Shown here piece after piece: positions 6,322 through 12,232 of a DNA stretch of 12,232 bases. The notes beneath the pieces were generated by a model. The model made no database searches and was not told the origin of the DNA. It worked only from the letters and a program-made list of their open reading frames with translations. Position 1 is the first letter of the stretch. Each line of letters begins with the position of its first letter. Source of the DNA: Gemmatimonadota bacterium (GTDB lineage Bacteria; Gemmatimonadota; Gemmatimonadetes; Longimicrobiales; Longimicrobiaceae); contig JAFAYN010000216.1 in NCBI GenBank assembly GCA_019240375.1, forward strand, positions 1-12,232, in the 5' to 3' direction. Made by a program: the position numbers and the translations under genes.

Positions 6322-6789
6322 GTGGCGAGCACCGATCCCCTCCTCACCGACCTGCGCCTGGAGCTGCGCCACTACGAGCTCCGCCCCGTGTACGTGGCCG
6401 CCACCGAGCTGCGCGTGGTCCCCCGCCAGCCCCGGCAGCTGGCCGACTTCGGACGGGTGGACGGACGCGGCAACCTGGAGCAGGCCATCGTGATGCGGCT
6501 CCTCACCCCGCGCGGCGAGCTGGCCGCGCTGGGGCACCCCGAGTACGGGTCGCGCCTGCACGAGCTGGTGGGGACCGAGAACACCCCCACCACCCGCAAC
6601 CGGATCAAGCTGTACGTGCTGGAGTGCCTGCAGGCCGAGCCGCGCATCGAGAAGGTGCTCGACGTGTCGGTGGAGCCCGTGCCGGGGCGGCCCAACCGCG
6701 ACCGCGTCGACGTCACGCTCCGCGTCCGGCCGCTCGGCGACGCGGAGGCGCTCGCCATCGGACCCCTAACGCTGGAGCTGGGCTCGTGA
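6322..6789 (+). CDS. Baseplate wedge protein, gp25-like (GPW/gp25 family)
   Basis: This 155-aa protein belongs to the gp25-like baseplate proteins (T4 gp25, P2 gpW, TssE, Pvc9), which staple the wedge to the sheath and start sheath assembly. The conserved core is visible: NLEQAIVMRLLTPRGEL at 51-67, PEYGSRLHEL at 73-82 and EPRI at 106-109, followed by the strand pair VLDVSVEPV and VDVTLRVRPL. It is called 'lysozyme-like' in some databases, but no enzymatic activity is expected. An N-terminal extension of about 45 residues precedes the core. It starts with GTG one base after the PAAR stop. Its own stop overlaps the GTG of the next gene by four bases (GTGA), so gp25 and J proteins are probably coupled in translation. 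Family call firm. Confidence 0.92.
   Translation: MASTDPLLTDLRLELRHYELRPVYVAATELRVVPRQPRQLADFGRVDGRGNLEQAIVMRLLTPRGELAALGHPEYGSRLHELVGTENTPTTRNRIKLYVLECLQAEPRIEKVLDVSVEPVPGRPNRDRVDVTLRVRPLGDAEALAIGPLTLELGS
6774..6777 (+). promoter_or_regulatory. Shine-Dalgarno site for the baseplate J gene
   Basis: GGAG lies eight bases before the GTG at 6786, which overlaps the gp25 stop codon. The frame is open further upstream, and this site favours the GTG. Confidence 0.55.
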
Positions 6790-8561
6790 GCTTCCGACGC
6801 CGCACCTTCCCGGAGGTCCTGGACAACCTCCTCACCTCCGCGACCGGCGGGGTCGCCGCCGAGTCGCACCCCTTCCCCCCGCCGGGCGCCTCCGCGGCCC
6901 CGTACCGGCACGCCCTCGAGCAGCCGCCGGTGGCCGAGGTCTCCTCGGTGTTCGGGAGCCGCAACGGCGAGCCGCACACGTTTCGCAAGGGGACGGACTA
7001 CCTCCTCCTGGGCGACCGGCAGACGCTGGAGTGGCAGAAGGGGGCGGAGCTCCCCGACCCGGAAACGCTGGTGCACGTCAACTACTTCCCGGCCGCCGCG
7101 CAGCCGGTGGTGACCGACGTGTACACCGGGAGCGTGGTCCGCACCCTGGCCGAGACGGTGGCGCTGGAGATGTCGCGCGTGTATGCCCAGCTCGAGTCGG
7201 TGTACCGGTCCGGCTTCGTGGACACCGCCACCGGGACGGCGCTGGACAACGTGGTCGCCCTGCTCGGGATCGAGCGGGTGGAGAGCGGGCACGCGGCCGG
7301 GCTGGTGGAGTTCACCCGCTCGCCGGGGACCGCCGGGGCGATCACCATCCCCGCCGGGACGCGCATCTCCACCGTGGACGGAAAGGTGGAGTACGAGACG
7401 ACCGACTCTGTCACCCTGGCCGACGGGCAGCGGACCATCCGCGTCATGGCCCGCGACCTGGAAACCAACGACCCGCTCCCCGCCGACTCCCTCGTCGTCC
7501 TCCCGGTCACCATCGCGGGGATCGTCGGGGTGACCAACCCCGCGCCCACGGCGATCGCCACCCAGGACGAGACCGACGAGGAGCTCCGCACCCGCGCCAA
7601 GACCTTTCTGCACGGGAGCGAGCGCGCCACGGTGGGGGCGCTCACCGCCGCCATCGCGCGGCAGGGGGTGCGCGCCGAGGTGGTGGAGGACCCCGAGACC
7701 CCGGGGCTGGTCGCCATCAACCTGCACGCCGAGCCGGAGATCCTCACCCCCGACCTGCGGCAGCGGATCCTCCAGGCCATCGAGGACACCCGCCCGGTGG
7801 GGGTGCGTATCGACCCGCCCGCGCGGCTCACCCCCGCGAAGGTGGACCTGTCCGTCCGGCTCGCCACCCGCGACGGGATGTCCGAGGCCGAGCTGCGCGG
7901 GACGCAGGACGCGGTGCGCGGGATCGTCACCGACTACTTCGCCCGGCTGGGGGTACGGGAGGACGGGAGCGTCAACCGGATCGTGGGCGACGTCATGGCC
8001 GTCCCCGGCGTGGTCGACGTCCGCCTGGTCGCCGCCACCGTCACCGCCGGTGGCGCCACGCAGGACGTGCTGGACCGCGACGCCGGCCTGCTCCACCTGA
8101 GCGGGGCGCCCACGGTGCTCGGCGACCTCCAGCTCGCCGACCCCGCCCTCCCCACCGTGCTCACCGCCACGGTGTTCTTCGACGCGGCCGACCCACCGCC
8201 CGATGCCCCCGCGATCCGCACCGCACTGCAGGACGCGCTCACCACCCTGAACGCCCTGAACGCGGCCGAGCCCCCGGCCGGGGGGACCACCGGGCAGCGT
8301 ACGCTCTCGTACGCCCGCCTCGCGTACGTCGTCCCCCTCCCCGGCAGGCCGGGAGGGACGCTGCAGGACTACGACGCGGCGGCCTCGGCGGGGACGCCCC
8401 CCGCCCCATCCACGGGGAGCTACCGCCTGGAGCTGGTACTGACGCTGGAAAGCGGTCTGAGCCGGATCCTGTCGCCCACCTCCGACGGGTACACGCTCAC
8501 CCCGTTCGAGCGGATCTCGCTGGGAAGCGCCGAGGTGCGGGAGGACGGCGCCCATGCCTAG
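6786..8561 (+). CDS. Baseplate J-like protein (gp6 type)
   Basis: This 591-aa protein carries the baseplate J signature (P2 gpJ, T4 gp6, Pvc11), the main arm of the baseplate wedge. Diagnostic stretches are FVDTATGTALDNVVALLGIER (residues 144-164), ITIPAGTRIST (186-196, the 'AGT' strand), then DETDEELRTRAKTFL (261-275), the DEELR helix, and VGALTAAIARQGV, the start of the next domain. The usual GG before the DEELR helix is replaced by APTAIATQ. The C-terminal part (residues 450-591) contains further strands and an alanine-rich helix. An N-terminal region of about 110 residues with FGSRNGEPHTFRKGTDYLL is not typical of phage J proteins and may hold contacts to neighbours. GTG start, overlapping gp25 by four bases. 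The gene ends eight bases into the next one. Confidence 0.9.
   Translation: MSFRRRTFPEVLDNLLTSATGGVAAESHPFPPPGASAAPYRHALEQPPVAEVSSVFGSRNGEPHTFRKGTDYLLLGDRQTLEWQKGAELPDPETLVHVNYFPAAAQPVVTDVYTGSVVRTLAETVALEMSRVYAQLESVYRSGFVDTATGTALDNVVALLGIERVESGHAAGLVEFTRSPGTAGAITIPAGTRISTVDGKVEYETTDSVTLADGQRTIRVMARDLETNDPLPADSLVVLPVTIAGIVGVTNPAPTAIATQDETDEELRTRAKTFLHGSERATVGALTAAIARQGVRAEVVEDPETPGLVAINLHAEPEILTPDLRQRILQAIEDTRPVGVRIDPPARLTPAKVDLSVRLATRDGMSEAELRGTQDAVRGIVTDYFARLGVREDGSVNRIVGDVMAVPGVVDVRLVAATVTAGGATQDVLDRDAGLLHLSGAPTVLGDLQLADPALPTVLTATVFFDAADPPPDAPAIRTALQDALTTLNALNAAEPPAGGTTGQRTLSYARLAYVVPLPGRPGGTLQDYDAAASAGTPPAPSTGSYRLELVLTLESGLSRILSPTSDGYTLTPFERISLGSAEVREDGAHA
8540..8544 (+). promoter_or_regulatory. 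Shine-Dalgarno site for the large tail protein gene
   Basis: GGAGG stands nine bases before the ATG at 8554, inside the end of the J gene. Confidence 0.6.
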
Positions 8562-11500
8562 CTTCGAGCAGATGCGGGACCGGCTCCCCTCGCTGTACCG
8601 CCCGGAAGACGACGACGCCTCCGGCGACTCCCTCCCGCTCGCCCCGGAGGACGTGCTGGAGATCGCCAGCGACCCGCCGCGCACCCCCTCGTTCACCATG
8701 GCCGGGGGGGCGGTGGTCGCCACCCTCGACGCCCCCGCGCGGGTGCGCCGGGTGCGGCTGGCCCCCGGGCGGGCGCCCGGGACCGGGTGCGCGCTGGAGA
8801 TCTACCGCATGGAGGGGACGCTCCCGCGGCAGAAGCCCGCGGTGGCGGTGGGGGTGCGCGGCGGGGTGGCGGAGCTGACCGTCCCCTTCGACGACACGCG
8901 CTTCGGGATCCGGCTGCGCCGCCCCGGGCTCATCGCCATGCTCCTGCGCGCCTTCGGGGAAACGGTGGACGAGGCCGACCGCGAGGCCACCGGGGTCCTC
9001 CAGTCGCACTGGTTCGGCTACGCCGACCGGGTGCTCCTGAGCCCGGTCTTCTTCCGGGGGCGGGAGCTGCGCGGGCTCGCCATGCCCCGGCAGGAGGTGG
9101 AGACCGACGTGCTCGCCCCCGCTGCCGTCGCCGCGCGGCTCCGGGCGGGCGCCGACCCGCTCGCCGCGTACCTCCGGGCGCAGCTCTCCCCCGCCACCCT
9201 CCAGCTCCTGGAGGCCGCCCCCGGCGAGGGGCCCGTCCCGGACACCCTCCAGCTCGCCCTGGCCGAGGAGCTGGACCGGCTGGCGCACGGCCCGCTCCTG
9301 TACACGGAGGAGCGCTTCGCCGAGGTGGAGCTTTCCGACGCCGCCCTGGCCGCGGTCGCCGACCCGCCCACCGGCCCCGAGCTGCGCACCCTCAACCGCG
9401 CGCTCCTGTCCGAAGCCTTCGCGGGCGGGGTCGCCCCCACGGCGCTCGACTCCGTGTACGTGCGCGACCTGGCGCGGATGGGCTCCCTGCTGACCACGGC
9501 GCCGTGGACCGAGCCCGCCGCCGAGCGGGAAACGGTGGAGGAATTCCGGCAGCGCGTCGCCCGGCTGACGGCGCTCTACCGCAACGGGCTGGGGACCCCC
9601 TCCGCCCTCCGCTCCATGGTGGAGGCGCAGCTCCTGGTCGACCGGGTGCGCCCCGCCGAGCAGCGCGACCGGGGGCTGGGGGTGGAGGAGATCGTCCCCC
9701 TGGGCGCCCGGTCGGTGGCGGTGCAGGCCGACGGCGAGCCCACCGACCGGGTGGGGCCGCTGATGCGCTGGACGCTGAACAACGGGGGGATCGGCCCCGC
9801 CCGCCCCACCCTGTACGTGCAGGGGGTGGCGCCGGAGGGGGACCGGGTGGCGGCGACGGATCGCCCGCTGGTGGAATTGTACGCGGCGGGCGACGCCCGC
9901 CCGCGGCTGGGGATCGCCTACGACGCCACCCTCGCGCCGGACCAGACGCTTCGCCTGCGCCCCGCCTTCGCCTCCTGGCTGGCGCGCGAGGACGGGGTCC
10001 TCCGCGCCGACTCCCTTCCCACCGGCGACGCCCCCGCCGACCCGACCGCCCCCGGCCCCTGGACCGCGTTCCCGGAGCCCCCGGACGGCCCGCCCGCCTC
10101 CGCCGCCACCGTGCTGCGGCAGGCGCACGACCGGACGCTCTGGGCCGCCTTCGCGACCGACGACGGCGCGGAGCTGTGGCGCTTCGACGGACGGGAATGG
10201 GCGGCGGCGCTCACCGGCCTCCCCGCGGTGCACGCGCTGGACGAGGACGGCGCCGACCTGCTGGTGGGGACGGACGAAGGGCTGCTCCGGGTGGGGCTGT
10301 ATCCCGCCACGGGCACGGAGTTCACCTCCCACGCGGTGGCCGCGGCCGGCACCGACCCCGTGTACGCGCTGCACCGCCTGGCCGACGGCCGCCTCCTGGT
10401 CGCGACCGGGGCCGGGGTGGTGGCGCTGGCCCCCGGCGACACCGCCGCGCCCTTCGTGCTGGACGCCTCCACCGGCACCGCGGTCCCGGTCTACGCCGTG
10501 TCCCGGGACGCGGGCGGCACGCTGTACTTCGGGAGCCGGCTCGGGGTCTTCCAGCACCACCCCGCCGACGGGTACACCTACTGGTACGCCGGGGGAGAGC
10601 ACTCCGACCAGGTTTCCGAGTGGCGGCGCCTCCAGCCCGAAAAGGCCGGGGACCCGCCCGACGCCCCCGCCGGGGCCGAGGTCTTCCTCCCCCCGGTCCG
10701 CTGCGTCCACCGCGGGCGCGACGCCTCGCTCTGGCTGGGGACCGAGGCCGGGATCGCGCGCTACGTCGCCCGGGCGGTGCGGGGGCCCACCTACACCACC
10801 CTGCTGGAAGCTTTCCCGGACCTCACCACCGGCCCCGTCCACCGGATCCGCGAGGACGAGCGCGGGGAGGTCTGGTTCTGCACCGACCGGGGCCTGTTCC
10901 GCTACGACGGGCGCGACTGGTGGCAGCACCAGGACGACACCTGGGTCCAGCTCGGCCGCGCCGACTCGCTGTACGACGGCGAGCCCCGGCCCCGCCCAGC
11001 CTACCGCTGGCGCCGCGCCTCCAAGCGCTGGCAGACGTGGGACGAGCGCGGCGCCGTCTGGGTGGACGTCCCCGCCGGCACGCCGCGCTCCACCGCCGAG
11101 CCCGCCGTCCACGACGTGGCCTGGACCGACACGGTGGCGGCCGACCTGGGCGGCTGGGACGGGAGCACCTTCACCCGCACCGGCGCCGCCGACCCGGAGC
11201 GGCTGGCGATGCGCCACAAGCCCGCCGAGGACCGCGTGGTGGGCGGCGGGATCCCGGCCCTCCCCCGCATCCCGGAGGGGAATTCCACCTGGCGCTACCT
11301 GTCGCTGGAGGGCGACGACCCGGAACTCCCCCCGGACCGTCCCTCGTGGACCGTCGAAGGGCGGCTCCTCCCGCCGCCGCAGCGGGAAGCCCCGTACCCG
11401 GGGCGCTACGACGCGACCGCCCCGCCCGCCGGGTACTTCGACCAGGTGGTGTACGCCTTTCCGCCCGCGGCGCGGGTCTGGTTCGGATGGGAGGAGCGCC

Positions 11501-11676
11501 GCCCGCTGACCGCGCTGGTGCGGCTGCGGGAGCGCTTCGCGGGAGAAAGCCTGGACCCGGTGGTGGTCGACCGGGTGTGGCAGGGAATCCAGCAGGTGCG
11601 GCCGGCCGGTGTCCGCGTCCTGCTCGCACTGGGAGAAACCATCGTCCGAGGAAAACAAGATGCCGCTCCCCAATGA
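8554..11676 (+). CDS. Large tail protein, gpI-like, with inserted beta-propeller
   Basis: This 1040-aa protein follows baseplate J, where tail protein I (P2 gpI, T4 gp7, Pvc12) is expected. Its ends support that: MRDRLPSLYR at 7-16, a helical stretch FRQRVARLTALYRNGLGTPSALR at 331-353 (with the GT turn of tail proteins), and VVVDRVWQGIQQVRPAGVRV at 1003-1022, the 'KPAG-type' C-terminal helix-strand of the gpI group. Phage gpI is only about 180-200 aa, so most of this protein is insertion. Residues 50-320 are beta-rich then helical. Residues 527-790 hold six repeats of the two-component-regulator propeller type (LLVGTDEGLLRV, LWLGTEAGIARYV, VWFCTDRGLFRYDG). Residues 791-980 are Trp- and Pro-rich and unrecognised. 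No signal peptide. It is probably the outer baseplate component with an exposed binding domain. gpI relation moderate, propeller confident. Confidence 0.75.
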   Translation: MPSFEQMRDRLPSLYRPEDDDASGDSLPLAPEDVLEIASDPPRTPSFTMAGGAVVATLDAPARVRRVRLAPGRAPGTGCALEIYRMEGTLPRQKPAVAVGVRGGVAELTVPFDDTRFGIRLRRPGLIAMLLRAFGETVDEADREATGVLQSHWFGYADRVLLSPVFFRGRELRGLAMPRQEVETDVLAPAAVAARLRAGADPLAAYLRAQLSPATLQLLEAAPGEGPVPDTLQLALAEELDRLAHGPLLYTEERFAEVELSDAALAAVADPPTGPELRTLNRALLSEAFAGGVAPTALDSVYVRDLARMGSLLTTAPWTEPAAERETVEEFRQRVARLTALYRNGLGTPSALRSMVEAQLLVDRVRPAEQRDRGLGVEEIVPLGARSVAVQADGEPTDRVGPLMRWTLNNGGIGPARPTLYVQGVAPEGDRVAATDRPLVELYAAGDARPRLGIAYDATLAPDQTLRLRPAFASWLAREDGVLRADSLPTGDAPADPTAPGPWTAFPEPPDGPPASAATVLRQAHDRTLWAAFATDDGAELWRFDGREWAAALTGLPAVHALDEDGADLLVGTDEGLLRVGLYPATGTEFTSHAVAAAGTDPVYALHRLADGRLLVATGAGVVALAPGDTAAPFVLDASTGTAVPVYAVSRDAGGTLYFGSRLGVFQHHPADGYTYWYAGGEHSDQVSEWRRLQPEKAGDPPDAPAGAEVFLPPVRCVHRGRDASLWLGTEAGIARYVARAVRGPTYTTLLEAFPDLTTGPVHRIREDERGEVWFCTDRGLFRYDGRDWWQHQDDTWVQLGRADSLYDGEPRPRPAYRWRRASKRWQTWDERGAVWVDVPAGTPRSTAEPAVHDVAWTDTVAADLGGWDGSTFTRTGAADPERLAMRHKPAEDRVVGGGIPALPRIPEGNSTWRYLSLEGDDPELPPDRPSWTVEGRLLPPPQREAPYPGRYDATAPPAGYFDQVVYAFPPAARVWFGWEERRPLTALVRLRERFAGESLDPVVVDRVWQGIQQVRPAGVRVLLALGETIVRGKQDAAPQ
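10132..10923 (+). repeat. Six propeller-blade repeats in the large tail protein
   Basis: Blades begin near residues 527, 568, 613, 656, 725 and 772, with spacings of about 41-47 residues, apart from a longer gap before the fifth blade, which holds a charged loop (680-710). Each blade has a strand such as LWLGT or LYFGS, then a Gly turn, then a second strand, often ending with an aromatic (RYDGRDWW). This matches the Reg_prop (two-component regulator propeller) repeat, 'D.G.LW.GT..Gl.ry'. A seventh blade may be formed by the W-rich stretch after residue 790. Confidence 0.75.
11648..11652 (+). promoter_or_regulatory. Shine-Dalgarno site for the coiled-coil gene
   Basis: GAGGA lies seven bases before the ATG at 11660, inside the end of the preceding gene. 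It supports a start that overlaps that gene by 17 bases. Confidence 0.6.
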
Positions 11677-12232
11677 TCTCGGGAACAAGGCGCCGGGGCA
11701 GCTGATCCGGTCGCAGGACTGGAACGCGCTGGTCACCGGCGTGGACCTGGTGGAAGCGACGCTCAACCATCGCGTCGACCAGGTGGAGGAATCGGTCGCC
11801 GCCCGGTTCAAGGAGATGGAGGAGGCGGTCGCCGCCCGCTTCGAGGCCGTGGGCACCCGCCTGTCCGCGGTCGAGGACGGCGTCGCCAGGGTGGACCAGC
11901 GCCTGACGGAGGAGGTGGAAGGGCTCCGCGCCGCGATCCGGCAGACGGCCGACATCCTCGGGGAGCGGATCGACGGGGTGGAGACGGGGCTGAGGGAGCT
12001 GTACGACCGGGTGGAGCCGCTCCTGCGCAACTACCGCGTCACCCTGCAGACCGAGCGGCTCGACTACGCGCTGGGCGAGCTGGTGGAGCTGACCGCGCAC
12101 GTCGACCGCCTGGACGGCGGCCTCGCCGGTCCCAGGGTCGACGGGGGCCAGGTGGTTGCCACCGACGCGCCGCGCCCCGCCCGGGGAGAGCGTCCGTGGG
12201 TGGACTTCGTTTCCACCTGGGGGCAGTTCCGC
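11660..12232 (+). CDS. Coiled-coil protein, N-terminal part (3' end outside window)
   Basis: The frame is open to the last base (191 residues visible). The ATG at 11660 overlaps the large tail protein by 17 bases. A short N-terminus with LIRSQDWNALVTGVDLVE is followed by a long predicted coiled coil from about residue 28 to 150. This includes two consecutive 11-residue repeats (VEESVAARFKE, MEEAVAARFEA) and later Val/Leu-spaced segments (VEDGVARVDQRL, IDGVETGLRELYDRVEPLL). After residue 153 the sequence turns Gly/Pro-rich (GGLAGPRVDGGQ), then PWVDFVSTWGQF begins a new region at the window edge. 'QDWNALV' is common at the start of phage and eCIS tail-fibre or coiled-coil accessory proteins. 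Position after the gpI-like gene fits a fibre, fibre connector or baseplate-attached trimeric stalk. No family assigned with certainty. Confidence 0.75.
   Translation, partial: MPLPNDLGNKAPGQLIRSQDWNALVTGVDLVEATLNHRVDQVEESVAARFKEMEEAVAARFEAVGTRLSAVEDGVARVDQRLTEEVEGLRAAIRQTADILGERIDGVETGLRELYDRVEPLLRNYRVTLQTERLDYALGELVELTAHVDRLDGGLAGPRVDGGQVVATDAPRPARGERPWVDFVSTWGQFR
11783..11848 (+). repeat. Tandem 33-base / 11-residue (hendecad) repeat
   Basis: Two adjacent 33-base units encode VEESVAARFKE and MEEAVAARFEA. They share ggtcgccgcccg and several flanking bases, so the duplication is visible in the DNA. An 11-residue period fits a right-handed or slightly unwound coiled coil. Confidence 0.75.

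Noticed and set aside
6322..6789. gp25-like protein as a real lysozyme
   Set aside because: The 'lysozyme' label of this family is historical. The visible core is the structural gp25 core without support for peptidoglycan hydrolysis.
10132..10923. Reg_prop repeats as evidence for a two-component sensor gene
   Set aside because: No membrane segment, histidine kinase or DNA-binding domain accompanies them. They are inside a tail protein flanked by baseplate motifs.
8497..12030. Very long open frame (1177 codons) on the minus strand
   Set aside because: It lies opposite two well-supported + strand genes with ribosome sites and family motifs. Its translation is a low-complexity mix of Gly, Arg, Pro, Val and His, as expected for the antisense of GC-rich codons where stops are rare.

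Overview
The window is a solid block of very GC-rich coding DNA, all on the + strand. Eleven genes follow each other with gaps of 0-13 bases or short overlaps, so it reads as the interior of one long operon. No promoter, terminator, tRNA, rRNA, insertion sequence, CRISPR array or attachment site is visible, and no stretch of 300 bases lacks a gene. The first gene lacks its start and the last lacks its end. Base composition and Shine-Dalgarno-led ATG/GTG starts suggest a high-GC environmental bacterium. Gemmatimonadota, Actinomycetota or Myxococcota would all fit, and the sequence alone does not decide.

The right two thirds (4142-12232) encode the baseplate and spike of a contractile, phage-tail-like machine: a gp27/GpD-type hub, a gpV/gp5-type spike with a short C-terminal beta-helix, a PAAR-like spike tip, a gp25-type wedge protein, a baseplate-J/gp6-type wedge protein, a very large gpI-like tail protein carrying a beta-propeller, and a coiled-coil protein. 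A separate PAAR gene beside gp25 and J genes, with no capsid, terminase, integrase or lysis genes, points to an extracellular contractile injection system (eCIS) or related tailocin-like particle rather than a prophage. Sheath, inner tube, LysM adaptor and AAA+ ATPase genes would have to lie outside the window.

The left third (1-4128) is the accessory part: the end of a protein with Ig-like modules, a 96-aa protein of unknown function, an M14 zinc carboxypeptidase with a full set of catalytic residues but no signal peptide, and a 747-aa multidomain protein. The 747-aa protein repeats the Ig-like module of the first gene and contains a central region whose predicted strand/helix order, with a His and a Cys at the right places, looks like a caspase-type (clan CD) peptidase fold. 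Two likely hydrolases directly upstream of the spike genes make this the best candidate for an uncommon cargo or processing module.

In the inferred working model, hub, spike and PAAR tip form the piercing needle, gp25/J/gpI-like proteins form the baseplate wedges around it, the propeller is displayed at the baseplate edge, and the upstream proteins are loaded as cargo, decorate the particle or process it. The 4-base and longer overlaps among the baseplate genes imply translational coupling and fixed stoichiometry.
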